Positions 24,601 through 39,600 of a stretch of 64,000 bases of DNA are shown here, piece by piece. Location: assembly GCA_903813345.2 (NCBI GenBank), contig CAIIXF020000007.1, positions 20,571,564 to 20,635,563 on the forward strand, given 5' to 3'. Numbering within the stretch: the stretch's first letter is position 1; each line of letters begins with the position of its first letter. The DNA is from Owenia fusiformis (taxonomy: Eukaryota; Annelida; Polychaeta; Sabellida; Oweniidae). The notes below the pieces were generated by a model. The model searched no databases. It had not been told where the DNA came from and saw nothing but the letters and a program-made list of their open reading frames with translations. A program made the translations under genes and the position numbers.

Positions 24601-27600
24601 CTCCACTACTTTTCGAGTTATAGCAAAAATCGTAAAATAACGAGTAAAGGCCACCATTTTTCAAGATGGCTGCCATGTGCTTTTTAATATTTACATTTCT
24701 AGCTTTATTAATGTCCTATATATTTTTTTTACATTTAAAACATATTGCTATTACAGTTTTACATATTGCACCTAAATTACTGTAAAATCGGCACTAAAAT
24801 GGCCGCCATTTTTAAATGAGCAGCCATTTTGAAAATCGGCTTTCGAGCAGAACTTCTACTCCCATAGGGTATATGTGTACAAAATATGAATAAAATCGGG
24901 CCAACGGTATTTGAGTTATTGCCCGGACGGACGGACGGACGTACGGACGTACATACGGACGGACGGACGGACGGACGGACAGACGGACGGACGGAGGCGT
25001 TCCCTATATCCCTCCGAACTTCGTTCGATGGGATAATAACTGATTTTGAATGGTTTTATTTACAACATGATATCATTAACATTGTGAAAATGTAAAAATG
25101 TAATAAAAAACCAAACCTTATACCTGATACTTGAAATATTTTGTAAGGTACTATTCTGGGGCTATTCTAATTGATTTTCTTCCAATTTGTGATTGAAATG
25201 GCACTATGGATAATTGTGCAGGAACATTGTACATTGCATATATTGCCCCAAAACTACACCCATGAATGAGAGGCAAATTAAAACACCCAGTGCTTCATTT
25301 TTGAAACTTATGATTTGGTTTCAAGATTGTTCATTCCAAACAAAACAGTGTCTCCTAGAATATATAATCATACCAAAAATTATATACCCAAGTTTCATTG
25401 TAAGAGACATGTACATTTTATTTGTTCTTTATACACAGATAACAACACTATGAAATCTATAAAAGTGAACCTACATTTAAGCTGGTGATAACTTAAAGCA
25501 TGAACACACTCCTATTAGACTGCTATGCACAAAGAGTGTTAAGATCATTCTGCAAACCCAGTAAGTATACACTACCCTGAGCCCTCATTGGCAAACCATA
25601 CTACTGGGTGACACAAAAAATGCCACCTTCCAATTTTGGAATAACTTTCTCAATAATTAATGAATCTTCACGATTATTTGTGGAGATAAAGTGTTCAATG
25701 CGTGAACAAATTGCTATTCCTTTACAGTTTCAATACTGATAGACAAATTGATCAGAGTGCCATTTCATCTAGAATCCCAAATGAAACGTTAACAGCATTT
25801 TCGGAAATTCATTGCGAAATCAATGTAAGCTAGTCATAAGCAGAAAGTGTGATGTGATTTTCCAAGCACATAATCTGATCTCATTTAAGAATGAAGGTGC
25901 ATTTGAGTTTTTGTGAAGGGAATGTGTATACTAAATGTGCAAAATAATTCAAATGTCAGATTAAGCTAATGCTGCTAACATTGACATGTAATGAAGCTAC
26001 AACTGTTAACAGACACAACATAGAGATATTAAAATTAATGCTCTTTTATCATCTTCAGAAAAAGGTACATCAGTGCAAGATCAAAATACTGGAAATGTAA
26101 TGCAATGTGTGGTCTATTCTAGGTCTGAACATATGAATTCAAGTTGTTTTCAAATTAATGATGGAAAACATTCACACTGGTGTTAAAAGACATATCTAAT
26201 CTGGGAAAAGATTCTATGTGAAAACATTCATCTAATCTGGGTGCACATCTACATAATACATGTGGAGGTTGCAATATGATCAAAATGTAGGTGGAAGTCA
26301 GATAAAAGTATGACTTTTGAACAAGAGGTTCTGAAAATATGTCAATATTATCAGGAATAAACTTGTTGAGGGTTAGTATACCTGGCCTTACCATGGTGGT
26401 CTTTGGAGCATCTTCATGGGACAACAACAATAAAACATAGTAGGGCTGGTTCAAAATATCAATACCTTTAGTGCAATTGATTTCATACAAGCATAGATCC
26501 CCTCTCCCCATTCCACTGTTCAATCAACCTACATTATCGCCCACTAAATTTTCAATATGTTTTTTATAATTTAACCAAGTATTACTACCTTCGTTCCCTA
26601 ACATAATTAGTTTCATGAAAAAATTGATTTGATATCTGAACCAACCCCTTGAGTAGAACACATTTTCAGATTCCATGTGTATAATCCCAGTACGGTTACT
26701 AACCTTAGTTTGTGGTTCTATGTCAGGTGTTTTGCTTCTGGGGGGTTTAGAGTTGGCGAAAGTGTTCATCTGTTTTGTTTCATAACTCCTAGTTTCATAT
26801 GACTTATTGGCAAAGATGGCGCTGTCTGATTCATACCCAGAATTCACAGATTGTTTCGTCGTCTTGGAAACCTTTTTGTTTATGATTGGCTCTTCCTCAA
26901 CAGTTTTGATGGGAGATATTTTGACATTGTTTGCCGTATTGTTTGCATCTACACCAATCAGGGCCTGGATGCTGCGCTCCAAGTCATCTAATTGGCTGGA
27001 ACTGTAGCCTGAAAATAAAGAAAATACAATATGATCATTTATGAAAAAAATATTAAATGACCTTTAAATAAACAAGATTACTGAAATGAAAGGGACAAGT
27101 TACTGTCACATTATAATAACTATGTGAAACAAAGGGTTGGGATACTGCGGGGAGACTAATGGAAGAAGGCTTAGTTTGTAGAAAGACCATCAAGGACAGG
27201 TTAATTGGTGGAAGGACTATACTACTATACTCAGGAAGTTTCAGGGTAAGGACCACTGTGAAAAGACCAAATGGTAGAGACTCTACAGAAATGTCTAAAG
27301 TCCATTAAGTGAAGCCAGTTGAAAGAGGAAGACCATTTGATAACCAAGACCACTTGAGAGTCTCTTGGGGGAGGACCACTGGGGAAGTGTGGCCTCTGGG
27401 GAGGATTGAACTATACGCCAGAGAAGTATGAAAGCAAATGTCATAGATGATTCCCCAAATCTATAGAATATTACAAGTGGCTAATCTGAATCAAATACAA
27501 GAAAAACATTATGTAAAGTAACAATGGCATTTAACCTAGGAATGTATATATTTAATAGGATTATCTAGTATTATCACTAATCCAATTGATCTGCTGCCTA

Positions 27601-30600
27601 CACTGTATTTCACAAATGTCATATGGGATTAACTCAGATTATCGCCCTCATTCATATTACAACAGTGTCACATATTTGACATTTGTTTCCTTTATCAACC
27701 AATAGAATTCAGTTATCTCAAATCTGTAATGAAAACCTCAGATTGGGATATTTTCTCCATCGGGAAATCAACACAAAATTACCATAAAGAGATTGATATG
27801 GTTATTGCTTGGCTTAGATTAAAAACAAACAGACAAAAGAAGAACAATGGGGTACATAACTCATTCATACCTGGATGGAGAGTAAGCTTATAAATCCTTC
27901 ACGCAGGTCTCTCACATAAGTCCATGCCCTTAACAATTCAGTACAACTCCAGGCTGAGCTTTTACAGCTAGCTGAGTTAGAGAGGCACAGAAGGGGACTT
28001 ATCCTATATAATCCTTGTCACATTTTGACATATTAAAAGGAACATTTATAGTTTTGCCTGTTTCAAGTTTTATCTTAATGCTACTTGGAGGTATACTTTT
28101 CATAATGCAATTACTTTTTAAATACATAATTTACAATCCTGAGTTTTCAATGCATTCAATTCTATTGCGATTTTTCTCGGTATTATCATGGGCTTTCAAG
28201 AAGGCCCATCCATGGTACATGTACGTGTATTATGTCTTAACTTTACTATAATTTCCCTGTTTATATCTTTATCACAATTTTCTTATTCAAAATCAAGAAT
28301 TCATCAGCTTTTATTCTGCAGAGTTTATTAAAGATGCATTCTTCATAGAATAAAGTTAACCTTTCAACTAAAGTTCACTATGAGAGAATTAGATAAGGTA
28401 ATTATTTTTACAGTGAGAAGTTAAAGCACCCTGCCCCAGGTAGTTCAACATGAATTGTGGCAACCTTTTCAGCCTAAGTATTTCCAAATCTGTTAATAAA
28501 GTCTGACATTGTAATCATGGCAGGCAGGGTTGAGAGATATTTCAATGTGATATACAGGATCAGCAACCCGTTGCAAGAATTTTCACCTTCACTCTTAAAT
28601 TTCAGATAAATCTATACTATGGTCTACTACACTCTATGGTTGATAGCTGATACCCTGTGATGTACGTACATCAAAACGACCTATATAAAAATACATTTTC
28701 TGTTATAGCTTACATTTATTTCATATTCGAACCCCTATAAAATTCCACAAAAGTTACAAATAAGCTATTTTATATGTTTAGTCAGAGGAAGATGTGACAA
28801 CTTGATGAGGATTCAGGGTAGAAAGGATGAGAGGGATTACAAAGTCTTACACGGGATGAGTCTGAATTCTCTAGAATATTCTCCAGAGGATTCTATCTTA
28901 TTCTGCAGCTATTTCTGGACTTCAGTTATAACACTTTCAGTTGATTGTTTACAATTATATTATCCATGGCAACAATTGAAAGAAAGGTTAAACCTTACTT
29001 ATTTGAATGGGTAAGGTTTCGATTTTAGTCTATGTATAATTATAGTTGTTGCATCGTCAAAATAAAATGGAGAAAAAATGTTTTCATATTAAATAATAAA
29101 TCCTCGTTCAGTTGCACCATATTGGTTAGAAAATAGGTATTTAACTGTTTACAGGTTAAAATGTTCCAAGAAGGTCATTTCTCACCCAAAGTCATTCGGT
29201 TAAATCTGATGAACTTTTCTCTTAACTGACATAAATAATTTTGAATAATTGTCTTAATCTACACTTCACCTCATTGTTTTTCTTTTAAAGTCGGAGCAAA
29301 CCCCTAAATGTCTATCACAATATGATGGATATAATGTACATCAAGGACTTATCCTTATCCATTGTGCTTGTAACCTAGAGAAAAAAGCCATACTGAAGAT
29401 CAAGAGTTTTCATTACTGTAACACAGCAGATAAACCACATTTGAACATAAAGATATAGTCATATACATGTCCACACTTCCCAAATAGCTCCTGTTTCTTG
29501 AAGCCACAAAAATGCCAGATAAACAAAACTTGAACCCAATACCACAAACTAATGAATCTAATAACAGTAAAGTTATCTCAATTGATGAAACCTTACAGCA
29601 GCTTCAAATACAAGCTTTTTACATTAACCTATCAACTTTTGCTTCAAAGTGGAATATTACAGTACAGAAAAATGTTAAACCTGTCTCAGTAGAACACCTT
29701 TGGTAACTCTAAAAAGTGTTCCACTTGGGAGGTGTTCCACGTAACAGGTTTTACTGTATTGCAATTATGGAAACCCCTGTTTAGGAAATGTCATAACAGT
29801 TTTTTTCTCGATAGGCATGATTGCATGATTTCAATTTAAAGGACCAGGTTAAGGACTTTAGATGGAGAAATATAAGGAAACATGAATGTTATATTTTAAC
29901 CCAAGCTCTTTGAGCACTTGACCTTTACAGGAAGCTTCCTGCAGCCATTTCTGGCCAGTACCTTTATTTCAACCATATATCACTCCTTCCTGTAAAATAT
30001 CTATTTACCTTATTATATCACAATTTAATGATGTATTAGACATATTTTTGCCATAAGGTTATTCAGGTGTCTCACTAGAATTCAAAATATGTTATTTCAT
30101 TATGACATGATTCCATTATTATTATTTGCTTCTGGTAATCTTTCTGCAAGAGCTGCTATTAATACATTTCTACTACTTTTGATAGAGAGTTCAGTTTCAC
30201 CAATTAGATATTTTGTGGTTTACCTATAACCTTCTGCAAATATATTTTACATTTTCTGTACTCAGCTGACTTATAGTACTAAGGTACAAAGCTATTACAT
30301 TTGAAATAAACTAACTCCATTTTATGAATATTTGTACTGCAATATTCAACATATACGAATCTAACTAATATCTTCATTTTTGTTTGATTACATGTGACAT
30401 CTAACCATATGCCTTCCAAAAATAAGTCACAAACTAGATGTAGGTCAAGGAAACAAGTGGCTTTACATCACATATATGGATCAACTTTTAAAATAAAAAA
30501 TTAAACCTTATGACATGCCAACCCATATATTCAGTCCCTTGCACAGACCAAAGATCTAATGGATCTCATATTTGCATATTCAAAGTAGTTCACTATCCAA

Positions 30601-33600
30601 ATGTATTAAACCTGTGCAGTAGACTGTATATACATATATCTTACAGCTATTGAGATAGTCAGGTCCCAGGTAGTCAATGTAGATCAATGAATGCCCCAGG
30701 AGACCTTCGTCCCAGTCCACTGGGATCTTGGCCATCTTCAATCTCCTAATCAAGGCAGTGCCACCTGTAAACTCGCACCCTAGCCCAGTGTGTGGCTGTT
30801 CCTACAACACCACAACACTACACAACATCTTGAGGCTGTATAAACACTGTCTTGAGGTATATATTTGAAGTGTCTTCTTTCTGTATAAATTCCTCCAACT
30901 TTTCTAAAATCGTTTGAGAATTTATGTAGTTCCTTTTGTAATTCACGAAATGAACATTTGAGGTACATTCAATCCTAAAGTTTCAAGTTGACCTCCGCTT
31001 CATCCAGAAGTATTGTATCATATCCTTCTGACTATTCTGCTGCTCAAGGGAGATTGATCTTCTTCTAAGCCCTGTTTTATTTCCCTATTAACACTAAGCA
31101 TTACATCCAAAACAAGTTTTATAGTAATCCAAGCAGTTTAATTTTATAGTTATGTTTCTGAGAAAGTTAATGACGTGATATACATAACAGCCCTTAAGAG
31201 CAAAGAAGTAAAAGGAAGAATTTCTGTATCTTATCCAGTATATTATAAATCCAGTGGTATCTTCAATAGTTAATTGTTTGTGGTAATATATTATAGCAAG
31301 TTATATTCAACCATGTTCTACCTTGTATATCTCACTCATGGAACATCTGGGAAGCAAAAATAGCCGAATGTTCATGAAACGGTTGCCAATAAATCATGGA
31401 GCAGAAATATCTACTAAAGTTCAGGTTCTCAGCTTTTGCTGTTGCTGTAATGTGTCTGGATCTGACAAGATGAAAACATGGCTTGTTCCGTCAATAAATC
31501 TAAACATTGCAAAGAAATCATTTCCATTTGTATCTGGGAAAATTATATCAAGGATTATAACCAAACCACAATGATGTATAGTCAAATAGCACGTGGACTT
31601 TCCAGATATTGTAGCTGACCAATAGAATGCATCATTCCTCCTCTTGCAAGGTGAAACAACATCTGAATCTACATGGCTTATCTCTTAGTTCCAACTCTAA
31701 ACTTGCACACATTGCAATGTTTTCATAAACAATTTCGAGTAACAGTTTCTCAAATCACTGCCTTTGCATTATTTTCGTTATTTTCCATTCCAGTCTGCGT
31801 ATGTTTTGTTATGCATGTTGGAATGTTTCATTTCTTGCTTAAATTTCTTTCATCTTCCTTATCAAGCCAATGGAAACATACTTTGATGTTTCATGATGTA
31901 ATTGACTTTGAGAGGGAGATAAACAACTTTAGCACTTGTTGCATATTGGGTAATATTGCCAGGCAGATGTGTTGCATTGTAGGTAATGACATCAGGCAGA
32001 TACATTGCATTGTGGGAAATGATATAAGTTAGGTATGTTGCTTTATGGGAGTTGATATCTGGTACAAATGCTGCATTATGGGTAATAATGGATTGCATCC
32101 TGGTTAAAGGAGAACAACCACTAAATGAACAACATCCAGTGGTCCAAGTTATTCCAGTGAGTTATTCTGGTAATAAATAATTAATAAATAGCAGCTGTCC
32201 TCTTTATGTTGGTTTACTACACACACCACTGATGCTTGATCCTTTCACCAGTGATCTGTTACTTTCTATGCATAGGATACCATGCAGCTGGAGCTTACTT
32301 GTTAATTTCAAAAGTTTCAAATAAAAATATGTGGATGTGACTTATATGTGAATATTTAAGAATAGCATTTGATGTAGAAATAATAACAGAAATCTGTAGC
32401 TGAAAATATATCCCCTATAAGAGAATTTCAGTACTCTGAAATACTAGTACAGTAATCACAATACTACTTACTTTAAAAAAGATTCACACAAACTACTTAC
32501 CAACTTTAGCTATAAATAATAGCATATTGTCATCAAATGTGAACATTTTGCTCTGTGACTTCATCGTCCTATCTCATATATACTCCATTAGATTTTGAAT
32601 TATAAAATATGATTGATTTTATTTTTGCACTTAAATTACTTAATGTGATTTCAAAGAGGAGTTCATTGTTGTTTTGTGTAAGAATGAAGTATGGCATATG
32701 CCCAACTAGAATTTGGCAGAAATGGAATTTATAATATTATGGTTATTCCATATTTATTTATGTTGGGGATTTGTAATAATGGATTTAGCTGGTATCTTAT
32801 TTAGTGTTGTTGCTACCTCTTGTGGGCATATACGGTGTTTTACAATGTTGTTTTAGCCAATACGGAGCTATTGTGCTTATATACAAACATTTTCTGCCGA
32901 TTTAACCCCATCCAATAGCTTATTTCTTGGCAAGATTTAAACCCTTACATAAAGCAACATCTGGAAATATACATACTTCCTAAAATCATTATAACATTTT
33001 AAAGTCACGTTTTTATGTGATAATTCGGTTATGCATGACTAATTGTAACATGACATATTCCATGTTCTTCATTGTTCTTATATTTTGTATATCTTATATT
33101 TTTATTTTAACCACCATACAAAACATACCCCCTCTGTTTCTAAGTATGGTATTTCTTGATATGGATTTACAGTTTGTAGGATTTCTAGAATTGTCCCCAT
33201 GTAAGTTCATGGATTAGTGTAACCTTTCGTGCTAATAGAATACAATAACATAAGGTACGTTTACTGCATTCATAAACATGTCATGACATAACATACCTGA
33301 GAGCAATTCTTTGGCCTTATCTATAACAAGCCATACTGACGTCAACTAAAGTAGGCTAGCAGTACAAAAATTGGTCAAACGGGACAAATTTTACCAAGAG
33401 TAAAATACCATTTTTGAGTATATTTAGTGGTGGCAACATTTTTTGTGATTTATTTTAATGGGATGTTTGCCCAAATTGTTGCTACATACCCAAGGGTGAA
33501 CATAACATTGCATGAGAAAGGTTTCCCTTACCAAGCGACTAGAGAATTATGAATAAGACTTCACGGTTTTCCTAACCCAGTTATCCACCCCCTAGATGGT

Positions 33601-36600
33601 GCGTAATGTCTCCAATAAACATTTATATTCTCTTTCAATCATATTTCCCTTTGTTGATGTAGAAAATTAAAGTCACATTAACAAAACAACAATATAATCC
33701 TGGTATAATAACCTTGAATAGATATTCCCCTAAAGAAGAAACAAACTTCATTTTAATACATAAGAGAATTATGAACCAATAGAGGGCAGTGTTGTTTACT
33801 GCTCTAAGGATTTTATGCAACCAAAGACACCATGTCAACATGTCAACAAGAACATTTCAATTCCTGGCAAAGAAAAATTAAAAATGTGTATTTCTGGCTA
33901 TTTTCACCATTTTCTGGCCATTTTTCTGGCCATTTTCATGCAAGATAACCATTGGCATTCTATTGAAAGACCATGGTATAACAAACCTTGTACCTTATTT
34001 AAATTTCAATAATTTGAACAAGAACTTCTGCTATTTACTAGCTTTATCTGATATAGAAGAAGGCAACAGTTTGATGGAGGTGTATTAGGTCTATCCTGGA
34101 TCACCTTCAGTTAAAAAAACTACCCCCTGACCATCACATATAACTGAAATTTTGATGCTGATCCTAAAACCTCAAATGAAACTTTTATGACCTTTAACGA
34201 ATTTGAAAGTAAAATGAATGTATAGAATGTAATCTGACTACAAAGTGATTGGATGTAATCTAGATTAAAGAAGTATCTGTAATATAAAGAGAATAGATAT
34301 AGTCCAACTCTTGCAAAGGGTACTCCATCCCTCACCTTCAACATCAATGATCCAGACTCCAAGAGACATACAAAATACAATAAACATGTGTTTTCTAGGC
34401 TATATAATATGTATCAAGTGTCACTTACACATTGTACAATGAGTAATATAGCAGTCAGTTTTTACAACTTTAACTTTATTAGTCAATAAAACCTACTTTC
34501 AGTGGATAAACTACTTGACATAGAATATTCAACTTTGACTACTACTGAATATAGAGTAATGCAAGTGCAATGACTCAGAGAGTATACATATAGAAATTCA
34601 TGCACAATGTGCATGTGCAGGGTCTATATATTTAGAAAGAGGGGGGGGGGGGTTGTTGAAAGATGCTTGGAAATATAAAAGGCACTTCAGGTACTCTGCA
34701 TATATCCATCTTGGCCTATATCATTAACATGAGGCTAATCGGAGAAATTGGGCTATAATCCCTACTTAGACTAGGCCATAATTCTTAGATTAAGCTATCA
34801 GATTTCCAGGTGAATGGATGTGAATCATTACAGTATGCTCCCTCTGTATACCATCTTGTTTCCAACATCTATTCATAGCTACCCTATACTATCCAAGAAT
34901 CAATACCCTTTGCAAAAGAGACCGGTAATATTCATTTCATACTCTTAACATAACATGAACTCAACCAGCCAATCATATTGTGTCATCCCTCAAAGAATGA
35001 TTCTGTTATAAACATACCAAGTGTGGTTAAATGCTCTTAGATTAGTTATATGCTAAATCGTAAGATGATCTCTCAAAGTAAGAGGTTGGGATACTACCTG
35101 GTGAGTCCAGGGTAATGCATAACATCCCCTACTACCCTCTACCCATGTCAAGATGGTCCTGTTTCTACTACAAATGATAAGTCATGTATTTCTACATGAT
35201 GAGATATAAGTATGCCCAGCTGCAGCCTCTTGTTATCATTCAAAGATATAAGATTGAGATAAACCATTAGATCAAATGTTTTGTCTTGCATGGAGATGAT
35301 TCCTGGAAATATATAGTAGAACATGCAATTGCAAAGCTGAACATCATTAGTAAAACACACTTGCAAGTCAAACACTCCTATAAGTCAATCACTCCTGTAA
35401 GCAACACATGTGCAAGTGAAACATGTCTATATAATAAATGCTTTTGTAAGGCAAACACCTACTCTATGGCAAACACCTCTGGAAGTCAAAAACCCTATAA
35501 AGTAAAGCACTTTCTTGAGTAAAACAACTCTTAAATTGCAAAAGGCCTACAGAAGGTCTAATTCAAATACTCTGTATTTCATTCTCAAATGTTGTGCCCT
35601 TTCCAATTTTCAATTTAATTCTTTAAATAAAAAGAGCTTTATCTGATGAACAAGGATATGATACTCTGGTATATCAAATGCCTACAATTCTACCTTCAAA
35701 TCAAACAGCTAAAATCCATCAAAAAACATAACATTTCCATTAGTTTAACAACTCTATAAAGTTCAAGGATCCAGTTTACTATATGATACTACAATATAAT
35801 ACAGTACTACATAGAAGTATACTATAGAATAGTACTATTACTACATAACGCAGCAATATTCACTTTGAAGACAATGACATACAGTTAAACTTTCTCAAGG
35901 AGATGTACTTATTAAAGCACTTCATAATTAGCAAAACATTATTTTGTAGTATTCCATGAGTATTACCATAAGAAAACACTCCAAATATACAGAAATATCA
36001 TGTGAGAGATCACAACCATCTATCATTTATATTCAAGAAGGCCTATTGCTAGAGTTGGAAAACAGAAAGATATGATGAGTATCAGAATGCAAAAATATTA
36101 AGAAATATGAAACCCTGTACCACATATGACCAGAGAACAAAGAATGCACTTGAAGAACTTATATCCTGTCTTTCAAGTTAATACATATAGAAAATAACCC
36201 TTGTCTAAATAAGAGAACCCTGTCCCTTGTCTTGATCTAAAAGAACCATCCTCTGATATCCCTCAAACCTCTTATGTCTCAATAAGTTCTTTAATTAATT
36301 GATGTGTTTGATACACTACAATAACTACTTTACTTACTGTACATGTACATCTGCTTTTCATAGTTGTATTGATGCTCCATTTTAATGTCTTTAAACTACT
36401 AAACACAAAATGTTAAACTGTACTCTTTACATCCTAAAAGTTGATGGCTATACATCAGACTCTTATTCAAACATACTGTACACTTGTTCACAGATTTTAA
36501 AGATTTTTGATAGGGTCACATTTCACTCATGAATCATCCAACTATCAAGTGTTTAAATCAGATTTTGAGGTTTTGAAAAATTGATCTTTTAAGATCATGT

Positions 36601-39600
36601 GGTTGTAAACAAACAGACCCACACATACTACACATGAATATGACTTTTACAACATTGTATGTGGGATATAAATGTAGAGGAGCACTTCTGAATACTTTAA
36701 TGGCTTTGTAAGTGTTAAAACACTTCCTATAGCATAAGGGGGTCTATTGGGATATAGTCCATAATAAAATTACTCACAAATCTAGGTTATGAGATAGTAA
36801 GATGTACATAGCCCTAAACAACATAAGGTATTTTGTTTTTGACATCTCGTGTAACATATTGGGTATGAAGTAACTTCAGAACATAAGGTAAACACATGTT
36901 TAAAAATGAATATAATAGGACAGTGATAGACTGGCATGTGATATTTCATCTGTATCTATCAGTTTCAAAACACAATGTGCAATATGTGGATTATTATAAC
37001 ATGTTTAAGACAACTTGACTCAAAACATAAAAAATTAAATCATTATTTAAAAACGCATCCATCATTTAAACGCAAATTCATTAATGATAATAAAAGGAAA
37101 TATAAATGCAAATATGAGTCCAACGTTCGATACCATTACCATTAAGTTTAAAATGACTTGATGCATTTTATTAAAAAAAAGAAACACAAAGGTATACTCC
37201 ATGCCATATACACTTCTTTTTTAAGTGTCTTATCCATTCAATTCAATAATATGTACCTTTAGCAAGTAAATTCACTTTGACATGCACAAGGTTTTACAGG
37301 TCAAGATTGTGCATGAATACTTCATAATAAACTCTTTCATCATTTACATTTTTTACAACTCTATTGAACTAAGCTTTAGAACTGAATATTTATTTTGTCT
37401 GCGTGTATCACTTAATTCAATACAAATACTTAAATGGAGACTGAATGTAGATTGAGATAAACAAGAATCTCTGATAGAAAACCAGTTTTAAATGAACTTT
37501 ATTGTATGTTTGTAAGATAGATGTCACTTGGGTTGCTAACCTCTATACTCTACATACTTTAATGAGAGTAACATACAGTGAACGAGGGAGGATTTTTAAA
37601 TCTTCATTCACAAGGTTTCAGTCGCTCCTGTAAAAAAAACCTCCTTAGAACTAATAGAGGGGGAGGGGTCTTTATCCAATCACCTTCAATATGTAAAGGA
37701 TTTATTTGACAAGATCTAAGATATCATGTAGGATTGTTCCCTCTTCCAAGAGTATTGCTACAGGTATATCTTTCTCCAGTTATGGATATCCTTATAGCTC
37801 ATAATCCATGGATTTATTTCTGTCCAAACCTTATTTCACCCCTTGACCATCCAGGGTAAAATATTTTACCAATCTTCACCTTTGATAATCATGATAAGAC
37901 TGAGATATTCAGGCCAAAATGTGAAGCTGTTTATGTAAGACATTTCAGATGCAGGCCCGTAGGGGGGAGGGTTTGAACCACCCCCCCCCCTGGCCAAAAA
38001 TTCTTTCAAAATCATGCAGTTTTTCACCATTCCGAGCACTTTTTAAGTGATTTTGGCCAAAAAAGTGAACCCCCTGGAATTTCCAAAAAGTGAGCCCACC
38101 CTTGGCAAATTCTGGCTACGGGCCTGAGATAGCTACATTTACATATATGTTCTATATGTATAGTTCATCAATGAAAAATTGGGTTGGTTAGCCTGAACAC
38201 TGAGAATAATCCATAGTCTAGTTAGAATGTGTTCCCACTAGAAAACCATTTGCGCCCACTTGAAAATGAGAAAATCATGAAAAATATCATTGCACCCATT
38301 TAAGAATCCTGGAAAAACTGAATTTAGGAAGTGTTAACTTAAAGAAAATTTATTGTATAAGTATATGGTATAAAGGTATGTAAAGATCATACCTGTCAAC
38401 TGCTAGCAATACATGACATTTGCAATTGCTTTTCATATCTAAACAACTTGTAAATTTTTTACATTCCTCAAGAATGTTTCTCTTTCATAGAACACCAAGC
38501 TTGTCCACTATTAATGGGAACTTGAAAATCAGAGAGCTGTAATAAAGAAAATACTGTACCTCCATTACATTTATCAATGCCATCCAAGAAACTGTGGAAA
38601 ACAGAAAACAATGAATGTCAGAATAAATGTGAGTTGTCAACAAAATATTTTAGCCAGGGGTTAGTTGTCAACACTTTGCCATACATTGTCAGCAAGTCAT
38701 TGTTAGCAAATAAAATGTGTAGATAGTATATACATGCATCTAAGGTCAAGCCTCCATTAGTTAACAACTCTCTGCTCTTTCAAGAGTCTCTACAGAGCAG
38801 CTCTAAAATTCATCGGTTTGTGATCAGATTGCAGGTTTGGCAAGGGGTATGGTTCTAGAACTGAGGGGGGGTATAGGGATGGATGGAATACTATTGTTTT
38901 GTGAATTTGCAATATGACACCTCTGATGCATTTCCTATTATCTTTTAAAATGGAACATTTTATTTTATGAGCCAGTGCCTAATGAAGTATAATACTCATA
39001 TAATGCCCATTTTGAATATGACGGGACAAAATACTTGTATATCTTATTCTCCTACCACAACGTATATGTGGGTAGTAGTGGGAGAACAAAGTGGGTGGAT
39101 ACTCATACTCAATCCCTATCAAAAATCTCAATCTATGACCATTCATGTGTAGAAATGAAAAATAAATAGCGTCACTTACTTGATGAGGTGGATTTCTTGG
39201 TGGTAGTTGTGGTCTCATTTATCAATGCATCCAGGTCAAAGTCTCCAGTGGATCCCGCAGGGTACTTGGGCTGAGGCCTGTGGGTAGTGATCTCCTCTGT
39301 AGTGTAGCTATAGCCAGATGAACCAAGGGGGGTACGCTGGATTGGCAGTGGAGCCTTATCACGGTCATATGTCAGATCTGAGTTCTGACGTTGAAGCTGA
39401 GAGTTTTTCGTCCAATCAGTGGAGGAACGACTACGAGCGACTGCCCCCCTGCTGCTGCTCCTTTGGGGGATCAATGGGGACCCAGGAGCGCTGTTATTAC
39501 GGCCAGGTATCGGTGAGGGAGGGGGCTTACCATATGTTTTAGCACCATTAGATTCATTCTGATTGCGCTCGAGAGTTGAGCCTTTGATCATAAATGTGTA

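Noticed and set aside
24886-25095. Frame with [16 protein letters not shown] repeats
   Set aside because: Translation of the ACGG microsatellite.
26155-26523. 122-codon minus frame downstream of exon 4
   Set aside because: Intron sequence without splice sites in phase; no similarity recognised.
27070-27420. GGAAGACC-rich stretch as a possible tandem array
   Set aside because: Too degenerate to define a unit or period by eye.
31673-32098. 119- and 78-codon frames on opposite strands
   Set aside because: They run into a degenerate ~33-bp minisatellite, and the upstream part has no conserved sequence.
38560-38591. 32-nt candidate tensin microexon (acceptor tttccacag, donor gtacag)
   Set aside because: Its length breaks the frame: joined from exon 3 it would make exon 4 read into a TAG. 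Exon 3 joins exon 4 cleanly without it.
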